Shown: piece after piece, positions 1-9,540 of the stretch | Layout: each line of letters starts with the position of its first letter | Numbering within the stretch: position 1 is the stretch's first letter | From: UBA8941 sp963780545 | GTDB lineage: Archaea > Thermoproteota > Bathyarchaeia > TCS64 | Assembly (NCBI GenBank): GCA_963780545.1 | Contig: CAWACK010000020.1 | Coordinates: forward strand, 124,001-188,000 | Direction of reading: 5' to 3' | Length of the DNA stretch: 64,000 nucleotides | Position numbers and translations under genes: made by a program | Notes under the pieces: model-generated | Databases searched by the model: none | Told to the model about the DNA's origin: nothing | The model's input: only the letters and a program-made list of their open reading frames with translations

Positions 1-47
1 GCGACTGCGAGTCGTCTATGAAGAAGCTCAGGGAAACCGAAGTTTAA
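1..47 (+). CDS. C-terminal end of an aldehyde ferredoxin oxidoreductase paralogue (partial)
   Basis: The first 47 bases form an open frame that ends in TAA. It encodes DCESSMKKLRETEV, which nearly matches the C-terminus of the next gene (SDCESSMKKLRVQPPDS). The window therefore starts inside a tandem paralogue of the aldehyde ferredoxin oxidoreductase that follows 17 bases downstream. Only the tail is visible, so cofactor and cluster residues cannot be checked. Confidence 0.7.
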   Translation, partial: DCESSMKKLRETEV

Positions 48-64
48 GGTAAGTGAGCTAAAAA

Positions 65-1942
65 ATGCATGGGGGATATGCGGGCAAGTTCCTTGATGTA
101 GACCTAACGAATAGGAAGATCAAGGACACGACCTTCGACGACGAAGCGCTCCAGATGTTCTTCGGAGGCCGCGGCCTCGCAGCGAAGATCCTCTGGGACA
201 GGATCGGAAGGAATTGGGGCGACATAGATCCTCTCGGCCCGGAGAACCTGTTGATCGCCTTGACGGGCCCCATGACAGGCATCTACCCTGGTGGCAGAAT
301 ATGTGTCTCGGGAAAAAGCCCGATGAGTAACGGCACTGTTGGCTCCACAGCCTCAACTGAGTTCGCTCATGAACTCAAATGTGCTGGGTACGATGGCGTC
401 ATCGTCTCTGGTAGGGCCGACGATCCAGTATATATACAGGTTACAGACAACGCCGGTGAAATCAAGTCAGCTAATCATCTATGGGGACTAAACGGTGAGG
501 AGACTTTAATCACCCTCAATAGAGAGGTCACAGCCGAACTCACGAAAAAGAAGCCGCAAATCGGCCTATGGAAGGAGCCGGGAATCATCTACATCGGTCC
601 CGCCGGCGAGAACCTTGTTAGAAACGCCGCTGTAATGAGCAAGCTATGCCACGCCTGTGGCTATGGAGGGTACGGATCCGTAATGGGGAGCAAGAACCTC
701 AAGGCCATCGTCGCCAAGGGGCGCGGGAAGATGCCCTCCCCAGACGCCCCGGAAACGGCAAAACTCCTATGGAGAAAAAGCCACGAGCTCCTTATCGCGA
801 GGACCCCGTTCCGGCGCTGGGGAACCGGCTATGGCGGATACGGCTTCGGAAATAACAGCAGCAGCGAGCCCATCAGAAACTGGCAGGAGGAGTGGCATGA
901 TGAAAAGAGTATCGGGGGCCCCAAGTTCGAGACCAGATATTGGGTCAAGAAGAAGTGGGCCGACTTCAACTGCACCACTAACTGCATGAAGGTAAGCTGC
1001 ATAAAGAACGGTAGATGGAAGGGAGACATCACTGACATGCCCGACTACGAGCTCCAGAGCCACTGTGGCACCAACTTCGGCATCTTCGACCCCGAGGAGA
1101 TAATCCACCTCAGCACACTTATCGACCTCCTCGGCCACTCCGGCATAAATGGGCCAAGCGCTATGAGCTACGCTGCTGAACTCTATCAACGAGGCATCCT
1201 AACAAAAGAGGACATAGGCTTCGAGCTAAAGTGGGGCGACGTGGATGCCTTCGAGAAGCTTACATACATGGTTGCTCGACGTGAGGGTATCGGCGATATC
1301 ATAGCCGAGGGAACATACAGGGCAGCCCTTAAAATCGCTAAAATGAAAGGAATGAAACCTGAGGAATTACTCAAATACGCAATCGTCGTCAAGGGAATCG
1401 AGGTCGGAGCCCACGGCACAAGGAGCGACGCCGACTTCGCACACGACATCGGTTACGCCGCCAGTGTCCAAGGTGGGGACCACACGAGCCTAGCCAACGA
1501 CGGCTACACCGACATGTCTGGAAGCATCTTCGCCGACTCAGGGGTCTTCTGCGACTTTTGCCGTACCAACCGCGACCTCGAGTTCGACTTCGCTAAAGCC
1601 GTGACAGGCTTTCCTATCACCATCGAAAGCTGGAGGAAGGAGACTGGCCCCAGGATCGTCACTCTCCAAAAGGTATTGCTATTACTCGGCGGCCCAGACG
1701 TAACCTGGGAACCCATCAAGGATGATGATAACCCGCCCAGGTTCTACGAGCCACTCCCATCGGGACCCTTCAAGGGAAAGACCACCGATAAGGAACGCTT
1801 TAACATTCGAATGGAGGCCTACTTCGAAACTCTGGGCTGGGATGATAGGGGCATCCCGAAGAAGGAGACCTTGAAGAAGCTGGGGTTGAGCGACTGTGAG
1901 TCTTCGATGAAAAAGTTACGTGTACAACCACCCGATTCTTAA
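65..1942 (+). CDS. Tungsten-containing aldehyde:ferredoxin oxidoreductase family protein
   Basis: This cytoplasmic family oxidises aldehydes to carboxylic acids with ferredoxin as acceptor, using a tungstopterin and one [4Fe-4S] cluster. The 625-residue length is normal. The N-terminus has the family signature GYAGKFLDVDLT followed by FFGGRGLAAKILWD. The cluster-region cysteines are C303, C307 and C312, a CX3CX4C spacing instead of the usual CX2CX3C. C496 lies where the fourth ligand is expected, and C499 is close by. It sits in tandem with another AOR and is followed by a MoaD-like gene. The substrate cannot be predicted. The odd cysteine spacing raises the possibility of an altered or absent cluster. 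Confidence 0.93.
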   Translation: MHGGYAGKFLDVDLTNRKIKDTTFDDEALQMFFGGRGLAAKILWDRIGRNWGDIDPLGPENLLIALTGPMTGIYPGGRICVSGKSPMSNGTVGSTASTEFAHELKCAGYDGVIVSGRADDPVYIQVTDNAGEIKSANHLWGLNGEETLITLNREVTAELTKKKPQIGLWKEPGIIYIGPAGENLVRNAAVMSKLCHACGYGGYGSVMGSKNLKAIVAKGRGKMPSPDAPETAKLLWRKSHELLIARTPFRRWGTGYGGYGFGNNSSSEPIRNWQEEWHDEKSIGGPKFETRYWVKKKWADFNCTTNCMKVSCIKNGRWKGDITDMPDYELQSHCGTNFGIFDPEEIIHLSTLIDLLGHSGINGPSAMSYAAELYQRGILTKEDIGFELKWGDVDAFEKLTYMVARREGIGDIIAEGTYRAALKIAKMKGMKPEELLKYAIVVKGIEVGAHGTRSDADFAHDIGYAASVQGGDHTSLANDGYTDMSGSIFADSGVFCDFCRTNRDLEFDFAKAVTGFPITIESWRKETGPRIVTLQKVLLLLGGPDVTWEPIKDDDNPPRFYEPLPSGPFKGKTTDKERFNIRMEAYFETLGWDDRGIPKKETLKKLGLSDCESSMKKLRVQPPDS

Positions 1943-1957
1943 ACCTTATTTCCCCCA

Positions 1958-2251
1958 ATGAATGGGCTAGTCTCGATGAATGTCACTGTACGCGTCTTCG
2001 GAGACATTTCCGCAGTTATAGGCCGCAGACATGAGGTGGAGCTTCCGGATGGCGCGACCATCACCACCTTAGCCACCAAGATCGGTGAGAAGACAGGGCA
2101 GCGGCAAGGTTACCTAGGCGATTTCCATGTCGGGGGCAATGACCTCGCCATTCTCCTAAACGGTAAGAGCATCGATATTATCGACGGAACCAAGACCAAG
2201 CTGAAAGATGGAGACGAAGTCGTAATTATGCAGCCTACTGCAGGTGGCTGA
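1958..2251 (+). CDS. MoaD/ThiS-type sulfur-carrier protein
   Basis: This is a small beta-grasp sulfur carrier. MoaD-type proteins carry the thiocarboxylate used to build molybdopterin or tungstopterin. The sequence starts with a beta strand (NVTVRVFGDI), has the acidic DGDEVVIMQP segment, and ends in the required Gly-Gly (PTAGG). It lies between two aldehyde ferredoxin oxidoreductase genes, which supports a role in making or inserting their pterin cofactor. An alternative start is the ATG at 1976. It sits about 27 bases after an AT-rich box near 1945 and would remove six N-terminal residues. ThiS or another ubiquitin-like modifier cannot be excluded. Confidence 0.88.
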   Translation: MNGLVSMNVTVRVFGDISAVIGRRHEVELPDGATITTLATKIGEKTGQRQGYLGDFHVGGNDLAILLNGKSIDIIDGTKTKLKDGDEVVIMQPTAGG

Positions 2252-2387
2252 AGAAATAAATTCTTCTTATCGGTCGTACCTTTCGAATACGCTGCATTTT
2301 TTTCAACTCTCGATACGAACACTTGTGCTAATCGAGGGTAAAGTGGATATTCAAGTTTGCCACTTCTGTTAAAACGGTGCTACAGAT

Positions 2388-4223
2388 TTGAAAGGTTGGA
2401 CGGGACGCTTTCTCAGAGTCGACCTGACGAAAGGAAAGGCGACTCACACCGATTACACTGAGGAATTCGCCACTAAGTTCATGGGTGGGCGAGGCTTCGC
2501 CGTCAAGCTCCTCTGGGACGAGCTGAAGCCGAGCACGGATGCCCTCAGCCCGGATAACCTCCTAATCTTCGCGGGAGGACCATACTCCGGCTATGCGGTC
2601 CCTAATAGCGGAAAGATGGTCGTCGCTGCAAAGAGCCCCCTGACAGGCGGCTACGGTGATGGTAACCTCGGGACCTTGGCGACCCCCAATATGAGGAGAG
2701 CCGGCATCGACGGCATTATCGTGACGGGGAAGGCAAGGAAGCCAACTTATATCTGGATAAACAACGATGAGGTCGAGCTCAAGTCGGCCGCTGACCTCTG
2801 GGGCCTCGACGCCTACGATACTGAAAAACGGCTCAAGAGGGAGCATGGTGCAGCGACCGGGGCCCTCGTCATCGGCCAGAGTGGTGAGAACCTCTGCCGC
2901 ATCGCTACAGTGGTCTGCCAAGAGGGACGAGCTGGAGGTCGCCCAGGTATGGGGGCGGTCATGGGTAGTAAGAACCTCAAGGCGATCCTAATCCATGGAA
3001 CCAAACTCCCCGAGTCTGCTGACCAACCCACACTAGACAAGCTCGGGAAAGAGGGCTTCGCAGACATATTCAAGCGTAACAAATCCACACATTGGACTGC
3101 CCAGGGAACCATGTCCACCGTCGAGTGGTGCCAGACCGCAAGTACCCTACCGACCCACAACTTCAGCGAGGGTGTCTTCAACCACAGCAAAGAGATCGAT
3201 GGAAACACGATGGAGGCATCGACAATAAGGCAGCAAGGCTGCCCTAACTGCAACATGATCTGCGGTAACGTTATACTCGACACAAACGGCGAGGAGTCGG
3301 AACTAGACTACGAGAACGTCGTCATGCTAGGCAGCAATATAGGAGTCGGGGACCTGAAGCAGGTTGGACGCCTTAACAGGATGTGCGACATGATGGGACT
3401 AGACACCATCAGTGCAGGCAGCACTCTCGGCTTCGCAATGGAGGCCTCTCAGAAGAAACTCGTAAATGGCCTCAAAATCGACTGGGGGGACTTCGAAGGC
3501 TCCCAGAGACTGTTGGAAGATATGGCATACATGCGTGGCCACGGCGCCCTCTTCGGCCTCGGGACAAAAGCTGCCGCCGAGAAGATCGGCCACGGAGCTA
3601 TAGACTGGGCGATGCAGGTCAAAGGTCTCGAATGCAGCGCTTACGACTGCCACCTCTGCCCGGGTATGGCTCTCAGCTTTGGCACCAGCCCCATCGGCGC
3701 CCACCACAAGGATGCCTGGGTCATTAGCTGGGAGATAAGCACCGGCACTCGAGAAGAGTATGGCCCAGCCAAGGCGGACAAGGTCATCGAGTTCCAGAGG
3801 ATTAGGGGCGGTATGTTTGAGTGTCTAGTCGCCTGCAGGTTCCCATGGATTGAACTCGGCTTCGAAACCGATTGGTACCCGAAGTACTTCGAGGCGTCAA
3901 CCGGCCTCAAGTGGAACCTCGACGATATGTGGACTCTAGGCGATCGCGTATACGCCCTCATACGAGCCTTCTGGGTCCGGGAGTTCCAGGGCATATGGGA
4001 CCGCACAATGGATTACCCGCCTGAGCGATGGTTCAAAGAACCCTTGACAGAGGGCCCATTAGCGGGAAAGAAACTCGATAAAGCGAAGTACGACACTCTC
4101 CTCAGCTACTACTACGAAAAACGTGGTTGGGACAACCGCGGCATACCCACTAAAACGACGCTGATGAAACTTGGCCTCGAAAAGGAGGCTGAAGAGTTGA
4201 ATAATGTCGTAAAGCTAAATTAA
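2388..4223 (+). CDS. Aldehyde:ferredoxin oxidoreductase family protein
   Basis: This is a second, clearly diverged AOR-family enzyme of 611 residues. It begins GWTGRFLRVDLTKG and FMGGRGFAVKLLWDE. The [4Fe-4S] ligand motif is canonical here: C285-X2-C288-X3-C292 (GCPNCNMIC). A fourth cysteine is at C479 or C483 (FECLVACRF). The start is TTG at 2388, with a GGTG sequence about ten bases upstream. The preceding MoaD-like gene fits tungstopterin use. Such enzymes probably recycle aldehydes formed when 2-oxoacids from amino-acid breakdown are decarboxylated, but the substrate is unknown. Confidence 0.93.
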   Translation: MKGWTGRFLRVDLTKGKATHTDYTEEFATKFMGGRGFAVKLLWDELKPSTDALSPDNLLIFAGGPYSGYAVPNSGKMVVAAKSPLTGGYGDGNLGTLATPNMRRAGIDGIIVTGKARKPTYIWINNDEVELKSAADLWGLDAYDTEKRLKREHGAATGALVIGQSGENLCRIATVVCQEGRAGGRPGMGAVMGSKNLKAILIHGTKLPESADQPTLDKLGKEGFADIFKRNKSTHWTAQGTMSTVEWCQTASTLPTHNFSEGVFNHSKEIDGNTMEASTIRQQGCPNCNMICGNVILDTNGEESELDYENVVMLGSNIGVGDLKQVGRLNRMCDMMGLDTISAGSTLGFAMEASQKKLVNGLKIDWGDFEGSQRLLEDMAYMRGHGALFGLGTKAAAEKIGHGAIDWAMQVKGLECSAYDCHLCPGMALSFGTSPIGAHHKDAWVISWEISTGTREEYGPAKADKVIEFQRIRGGMFECLVACRFPWIELGFETDWYPKYFEASTGLKWNLDDMWTLGDRVYALIRAFWVREFQGIWDRTMDYPPERWFKEPLTEGPLAGKKLDKAKYDTLLSYYYEKRGWDNRGIPTKTTLMKLGLEKEAEELNNVVKLN

Positions 4224-4316
4224 ATTGCAACACCAATCATTTGTCATCGTAAACTCTACACTTTTTTCGTCCTCGCTTGCAAACGAAGATCGAGAAAGCC
4301 AGAATCATCAGCGAAC

Positions 4317-5075
4317 TCATCTAGAGCTACGTATATCCTTCTTTTTAAGTACGGTCTGCTTCGGTTTCGCTTCGGGAAGAGGGAGTTCTACCCTGAAGTG
4401 AGCTAGGCGTTCTAGCTGTCCGTCAAACTCATTGAGGAATCTGGGCAATGTGAGGACTGAAACTGAGGGAACTCGTCTATAGATCTCCATTGGTGTCGAC
4501 GAGAGAGTCAGTGCCATTGGTACAACTAATGCCCGAACCCACTTCTCTAAACCACTCCTTTTCCTCAGCTCCATCAAGTGGCGGGAGAAGACCTCCACCT
4601 TCTCGAGGTGTGCTTCAATGATTCTCCGAGCCGTTTTGTTGCCTATGCCGTTGCTCCAATGCTTGCATTCGCCGCAGACAAGGTAAGGCGCTCTTTCTGC
4701 GAGAAGGTCGAGTTCCCACCTCCGACCATCAGCATTGAATCTGAATCTGCGTAAAACCCTGAAGCCATTCTCCTCGAAGACCATCGCGGAGAGCTCCTCG
4801 AACTCAAGCCACCCGAGGCTCCTGCTCACCGCCTCGAAGTCGGCGCCTACTTCCACTGCTCTCATCGCCAGTCCCAATCTCTGGTCGAGACTCAGCTCCA
4901 CGGAACCTGCTTCAACTGTGACGAGCCCAGCCTCCTTCAACTGAACAACAAGCCTATCAAAGGTCTCCGCTGTCATCTTCAGGGACCCTCGCAACTTCTC
5001 TACCTCGATGGCATCGCCATTTGTGAGATTGAGGAGACGCATTATTAAAGCTCGGAACGGTGTGGTCTGGGCCAT
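4317..5075 (-). CDS. Winged-helix plus Mrr-like PD-(D/E)XK nuclease-fold protein
   Basis: Residues 1-85 look like a helix-turn-helix region. Residues 90-140 resemble the Mrr/Holliday-resolvase type nuclease core: E94 in EFEELSAMVFEENGF, D123 in WELDLLAE, and E136 and K138 in CGECKHW. Together these make a complete PD-(D/E)XK set, so DNA cleavage is plausible. The remaining C-terminal half is alpha/beta with no recognised motif. No methyltransferase partner is adjacent, which argues against a classical restriction system and for a DNA repair or housekeeping role. The family assignment is good; the biological role is unknown. Confidence 0.72.
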   Translation of the reverse strand: MAQTTPFRALIMRLLNLTNGDAIEVEKLRGSLKMTAETFDRLVVQLKEAGLVTVEAGSVELSLDQRLGLAMRAVEVGADFEAVSRSLGWLEFEELSAMVFEENGFRVLRRFRFNADGRRWELDLLAERAPYLVCGECKHWSNGIGNKTARRIIEAHLEKVEVFSRHLMELRKRSGLEKWVRALVVPMALTLSSTPMEIYRRVPSVSVLTLPRFLNEFDGQLERLAHFRVELPLPEAKPKQTVLKKKDIRSSR

Positions 5076-5287
5076 CGTCTCCCTCTCCCACTCCTCAAAA
5101 GATGAGGATTTCTACGATAGAAGGATTCGTGTACTCTGACTAACCCTCTATCGCGAATGTGTAGGAAGATGAGCCGCATCAAAAGCTGGAAAAACTCGCT
5201 TCAAGGCCCAGAAGGATGATGATTTCTGGTTTCCAATTAGGAAGGAACTCGCCGATTGGACGAGGAAGAATCTCGAACGCCTTTTTA

Positions 5288-6241
5288 CTACCTTAGTCTT
5301 AGCCAGCCCTCCACATAGAAGAAACCTGTTAAGATCCCCGCGGCTACGCTACTTATCACGACCTCCTGCCAAAGTAGGAGCCTGTAAGGCGCATCTATCG
5401 TGTTCGACCCGAAGAGAGCGCCAATTAGTGATGGCACACCGACGATGACTGTGAGGGCAGCTATCAGTCTCATCGTGCGGTTCATTGTGAGGCTAAGGAC
5501 ATCCATGTGTATCCCAATGAGATCCTGCATAGTTTCCCTCGTACTCTCAGTCGTCTCCTCAGCCCCGATTGCCCGCTCCATCACCCCGTCGAAAAGACGC
5601 CTCTCCTCTAAGCTTATCCCGAGCTCGACCTTACCATCTGTGAGGACCTCGGTGAGCCTCTTAAAGTGTTGAAGGAGACGGAGGAGGCTGCTCGCCTCGC
5701 GGCGAATTATGAAGGCCTCCATGTAGAAGCTCCGCGACCAGGGCGGAGATTCGTCTTCGTACCTCTCCGTATTCTCCTCGAAGTTGTCGACGAAATGCTC
5801 GTATGAATCAATGACATGACTTAGGACTAGGTAGGCGACACGTGCAATAGGCGAGAACTGGGCAAGACGCGGTGACTCAAACTCAGATGATACCGTCTCA
5901 CTTACTCCAATCCAACTCTGACTTATGCTGACGACACTTTGGCCATTTGTGAAGACGATAACTGGACCCATGTCACTCGTGATGTCCTTCCCCGTCCCTT
6001 TGGTGTTCAGGTACCACGCAAATATCTTCGTGTACTCGGGGTAGGAGTCGACATGTGGGTAGTTACTACTTAGCTTACCGAGGAGGGCATTACGTGGGAC
6101 TTTTAGTGCCTCTGCAACCCTCTCCAGGTCCTCCACAGAGGGATCGGTGATGTCGAACCACTTTTTATTTTGGTAACCGGTCGCGAGTTCTTCTAAGGAT
6201 GACTCCTTTAACTCTCCTCGGTCCCAGACGCTTATCCTCAT
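5288..6241 (-). CDS. CorA-like divalent metal transporter with variant selectivity motif
   Basis: The protein has 317 residues: a large N-terminal cytoplasmic domain, a long helical stalk, and two C-terminal membrane segments (about 258-277 and 289-311). This is the CorA layout. In place of the usual YGMN loop after the first membrane helix it has F277-G278-S279-N280. G and N are kept and the methionine is replaced by serine. The periplasmic loop is short (TIDAPYR). It is probably a Mg2+ or other divalent-cation channel. The variant motif makes the transported ion uncertain. Confidence 0.82.
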   Translation of the reverse strand: MRISVWDRGELKESSLEELATGYQNKKWFDITDPSVEDLERVAEALKVPRNALLGKLSSNYPHVDSYPEYTKIFAWYLNTKGTGKDITSDMGPVIVFTNGQSVVSISQSWIGVSETVSSEFESPRLAQFSPIARVAYLVLSHVIDSYEHFVDNFEENTERYEDESPPWSRSFYMEAFIIRREASSLLRLLQHFKRLTEVLTDGKVELGISLEERRLFDGVMERAIGAEETTESTRETMQDLIGIHMDVLSLTMNRTMRLIAALTVIVGVPSLIGALFGSNTIDAPYRLLLWQEVVISSVAAGILTGFFYVEGWLRLR

Positions 6242-6271
6242 TCCGGCATCAGAGACCTAATAATTCTGGAG

Positions 6272-7699
6272 TCAAATAACCTTGTCGAGGTAAAGCTTTC
6301 TCCTATAAAGAACGCCCACGACATCCGCGGCTCTTTCGGGGGTAGTGTAGACTGGGACTCTCGCCTTCTCTAGGATCTTAGCTGACTCAGGTTCAACGTC
6401 CGCAGAGGGCTCGATCACGACCACCGGCTTGTCGAATTTTTTGTATGTGGCGATGAGGTTGTTGTCAATCATCTGAATAAGACCTGTGAGCGTCTCCATG
6501 TCGACATCGGGGAACATGGCCTTTACCATAGCTGTACCTAAGCCGATCGTGATGAGGGAGTCGATCTCAGGCTGCTTGAGGACGATCTCGGCGGCCTGAC
6601 CAAGCTTCCATACATCGAGGTTGGCTGTGAGGTCGACGGGATTCCTCGGGTTACCAAAAGCGGGGATGACGCCCTTTAGTTCCTCCTGGGCTGCAGCGTT
6701 GAGGGTTGGTATCTTGAGACCGTTCTCAACCAGCCTGTCAGCTGTTTCGACGGCGACGCCTCCGCTGTTGCTGACGATTCCAACGTTAGGCCCTTTGGGG
6801 AGTGGACAATAAAGGAAGCCCTTAACAAAGTCGAACATCTCTGCAGCGTCTCCAGCGCGGATGACACCCGCCTGCTTGAAGGCAGCATCATAGATTTTGT
6901 CGCTGCCCGCGATGCTGCCGGTGTGGCTGGCTGCAGCCTTGCTGCCGGCCTCGGTGACGCCAACCTTGATGACCACAATAGGTTTCTTCTTAGTGATTTG
7001 TTTAGCGGCTTCGAACCATTTGCGCCCTTCTTTAAGACCCTCGATGTACATGCAAAGGACCTTGGTCTCAGGGTCGTCGGCGAAGTGACTGCAGTATTCC
7101 CAGCCCTTGAGGTCTGTCTCGTTGCCACTGCTAACGAACTTACTGATGCCTACGCCGAGAGCGTTGGCGCGTAGGAAGAGTTGAAGGCCATAGCCACCGC
7201 TCTGGCTGATGAAGGCGACCTCGCCCTGTTTACTAACGAGGGGTACCATAAGTGCACTGAATTGGCTCGCACTGCTACTTACACCCATACAGTTGGGTCC
7301 GACGAACCGGAACTTGCCGGTTGCTTTATCCTTCACCTGTTGGATAAGCTTCGCTCCTTCCTCGCCAGTCTCACCAAAGCCACTTGTTATGACGACAGCG
7401 CCCTTAACTCCCTTCTCCACCATCTCATCGAAAACACTTGGTACAACGCGGGCTGGGACAAGTATAACAGCGCAGTCTACCTGATCGGGTACCTCACGGA
7501 GGCTCGGGTAGACCTTGTAGTCGAGTATACTACCGATCTCGGCGGCCTTGGGATTCACGGGGTAGACTTTCCCCTGGTAGCCACCCACTTTGATGGCATT
7601 GACGAACATGTAGCCCCACTTGCTCGTATCGGCTGTAGCGCCGATGAGGGCAACGCTCTTGGGGTTGAAGATTGCGTCAAGCGATTCCTTCGTATCCAT
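6272..7699 (-). CDS. Acyl-CoA synthetase (ADP-forming), alpha-subunit type
   Basis: This enzyme class makes ATP from acyl-CoA, ADP and phosphate at the end of archaeal peptide and sugar fermentation. The N-terminal CoA-binding domain is clear (NPKSVALIGAT, GKVYPVNP). It is followed by succinyl-CoA-ligase-like domains with GPNCMG and ISQSGGYG. The phosphorylated histidine is in KAAASHTGS (H262 counted from the upstream TTG at 7708). I prefer the ATG at 7699. The ATP-grasp beta subunit is missing from the C-terminus and from the neighbourhood, so a partner must be encoded elsewhere. The acyl group used is unknown. Confidence 0.88.
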   Translation of the reverse strand: MDTKESLDAIFNPKSVALIGATADTSKWGYMFVNAIKVGGYQGKVYPVNPKAAEIGSILDYKVYPSLREVPDQVDCAVILVPARVVPSVFDEMVEKGVKGAVVITSGFGETGEEGAKLIQQVKDKATGKFRFVGPNCMGVSSSASQFSALMVPLVSKQGEVAFISQSGGYGLQLFLRANALGVGISKFVSSGNETDLKGWEYCSHFADDPETKVLCMYIEGLKEGRKWFEAAKQITKKKPIVVIKVGVTEAGSKAAASHTGSIAGSDKIYDAAFKQAGVIRAGDAAEMFDFVKGFLYCPLPKGPNVGIVSNSGGVAVETADRLVENGLKIPTLNAAAQEELKGVIPAFGNPRNPVDLTANLDVWKLGQAAEIVLKQPEIDSLITIGLGTAMVKAMFPDVDMETLTGLIQMIDNNLIATYKKFDKPVVVIEPSADVEPESAKILEKARVPVYTTPERAADVVGVLYRRKLYLDKVI

Positions 7700-7872
7700 T
7701 ACGATCAACTCGGAGACGATTCACGTAACTCTGCTGCCTTCCGTATTAAAAAGTTGGGGGCGGTCGCAGACGGATTTCTCGCAGCGCGTCGCGAGATGTG
7801 TGAGAATGATGGCTAGAAAGTGGTGTCGCGCAGAGTTTTTAGATCCTCGTGTTCGCCGGAAAAGAATAAGTT

Positions 7873-8625
7873 CTACTGCCCTTTGGCCCTTTTTAGGGCC
7901 TCAGCAGCTCCATAAGCCAGGAAACCATCTGCTTCGCCAACGGTATTGTAGATGAAGCCCTTTTCGATTGCCCATTTAATATTCTCCATGTTCGAGTAAA
8001 GCCCAGGAGCCTTACCGTACTCCTCACAGACGTGGAGGACAGCCTCGAGTGCGCCCAGGAAGCGTGGGTTGTCCCACTGGGGCGGGACGCCAAAGCCCAT
8101 GTTGTTGCTCAGGTCATATGGTCCGATGAATAGGGCATCTATTCCCTCGACAGCGGCGATCTCGTCTAGGTTGTCGACTGCCTTCTGAGTCTCGATTTGT
8201 ACAGAGACGAGGATCTCGTCATTGGCCGTCTCGCGGTAGTTGGGGTCAAAGCGAGCGGCGCGGCGTGGACCGTAGCCTCTTATCCCCTCCGGCGGGTATT
8301 TGCAGGCCTGGACAGCTAATTCAGCCTCCTCTTTGTTATTAACCCAAGGGACGAGCACACCATAGGCACCGATGTCCAATACCCGCTTGATGATGACGGG
8401 CTCATTCCACTGGGGACGAACGATGGGTATGCAATCGCTCCCATTCATCGCCATCATCATTGTCTGCATCGTCTCAATCCCTAATGGACCGTGTTCACCG
8501 TCGATGAGGAGCCAATCAAATCCGGCTCTGCTCAGGGTCTCCGTAACATCGGGGTGACCTAGTCCCACGAAGGCACCTATACATGGCTGCCCTTTGGATA
8601 ACTTCTCCTTAAGGGGGTTCTTCAT
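7873..8625 (-). CDS. HpcH/HpaI family class II aldolase
   Basis: The 250-residue protein matches metal-dependent aldolases that cleave or form 2-keto-3-deoxy acids or 4-hydroxy-2-oxoacids with pyruvate as one product. Visible motifs are the DGEHGPLG segment, the RPQWNEP segment, SVQIETQKAV with the metal-binding glutamate, and the IGPYDLS loop with the metal-binding aspartate. It is transcribed in the same direction as the acyl-CoA synthetase subunit downstream, 173 bases away. The natural substrate cannot be read from the sequence. Confidence 0.88.
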   Translation of the reverse strand: MKNPLKEKLSKGQPCIGAFVGLGHPDVTETLSRAGFDWLLIDGEHGPLGIETMQTMMMAMNGSDCIPIVRPQWNEPVIIKRVLDIGAYGVLVPWVNNKEEAELAVQACKYPPEGIRGYGPRRAARFDPNYRETANDEILVSVQIETQKAVDNLDEIAAVEGIDALFIGPYDLSNNMGFGVPPQWDNPRFLGALEAVLHVCEEYGKAPGLYSNMENIKWAIEKGFIYNTVGEADGFLAYGAAEALKRAKGQ

Positions 8626-8680
8626 CTTTTCACCAACTCTATGAGAGTTAGCAGGTTGTGATATAAAGGAGGCGGATGAT

Positions 8681-9469
8681 TTAACCTAGGATACTTAGCA
8701 GGGTAGCGACGCGATCCGGATACTTTTTACTAATCCTCGCCTTGCCAAGATTCTCCTTGAGGATGGCACGCCACGGCTTCACTCCCTGGCTTATCCATCC
8801 CTCGATCTGTTCGAAGTAACTAACATCGACTTCTGCCGCCACGGATATAGTGAATCCAAGGCTTCTTGAGAGGAGTTCTATCTCGGGTGTTCTATCAAGG
8901 GCGTTAGCCACAAGTACCATTCCGACGGCATTATATCTCTCCAGAGCTTCGAACTGATCTCGGTTTCCCCTGATCTGAGTCGGGTGAGCAAGGGCGACGA
9001 CCACGTTTCTGATGATGACGGGATTTCTGGAGGAGCACCAGGAGTCGATGAGCTCAAGAGCAAAAACCTTCCTGTGTTCAAGGAGAGCCTCAAGTGCGAA
9101 GGTAACTCCCTCCCTTGCCCTCCAGAGTGGGGTGAAATTCGCATTATAGAGAATGGGTATTATCCAGACGGCTTCCTCGGGGTTGCCTGCTAGGACATGA
9201 CCGAGTGCCATGTGAGCCACAAACATCAGATACTCGTCTTTGGAGGAGGACCAGTCCATTAGAAGGCTACGCAGAAATCCACTTTGTTTCATCCAGCTAC
9301 TCGAGATAAGCCGTGAGGTTTCGAGGGCGAGCGTTAGGTTACCCCTAGGGCCTGGGAGTCCTGAGTGGGAGGAGATAAAACAGGTCAACGAATCAGCAGA
9401 CTGCATCTCCATGAACCCCTCCCAAGAGGATGCGAGCTCCTCAGCGACGACTTTCCTCATCATAGCCAA
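8681..9469 (-). CDS. Helical-repeat (HEAT/ARM-like) protein of unknown function
   Basis: The 262-residue protein is almost wholly alpha-helical and leucine/alanine-rich. It has repeated helix pairs between about 60 and 220, such as YLMFVAHMALGHVL, VTFALEALLEHR and IIRNVVVALAH, which resemble HEAT or ARM scaffolds. No catalytic motif or membrane segment is seen. It is divergent from the SCP2 gene at 9541. A DNA-glycosylase-like ALK repeat is possible, but no catalytic aspartate motif is recognisable. I do not recognise a specific family. Confidence 0.6.
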   Translation of the reverse strand: MAMMRKVVAEELASSWEGFMEMQSADSLTCFISSHSGLPGPRGNLTLALETSRLISSSWMKQSGFLRSLLMDWSSSKDEYLMFVAHMALGHVLAGNPEEAVWIIPILYNANFTPLWRAREGVTFALEALLEHRKVFALELIDSWCSSRNPVIIRNVVVALAHPTQIRGNRDQFEALERYNAVGMVLVANALDRTPEIELLSRSLGFTISVAAEVDVSYFEQIEGWISQGVKPWRAILKENLGKARISKKYPDRVATLLSILG

Positions 9470-9540
9470 GAGTTAAGCGGAGGACAATCTATTTAAAAAG
9501 AGGCTGCAACCATTAATCAAAACACTCTAGGGTGAAACGG

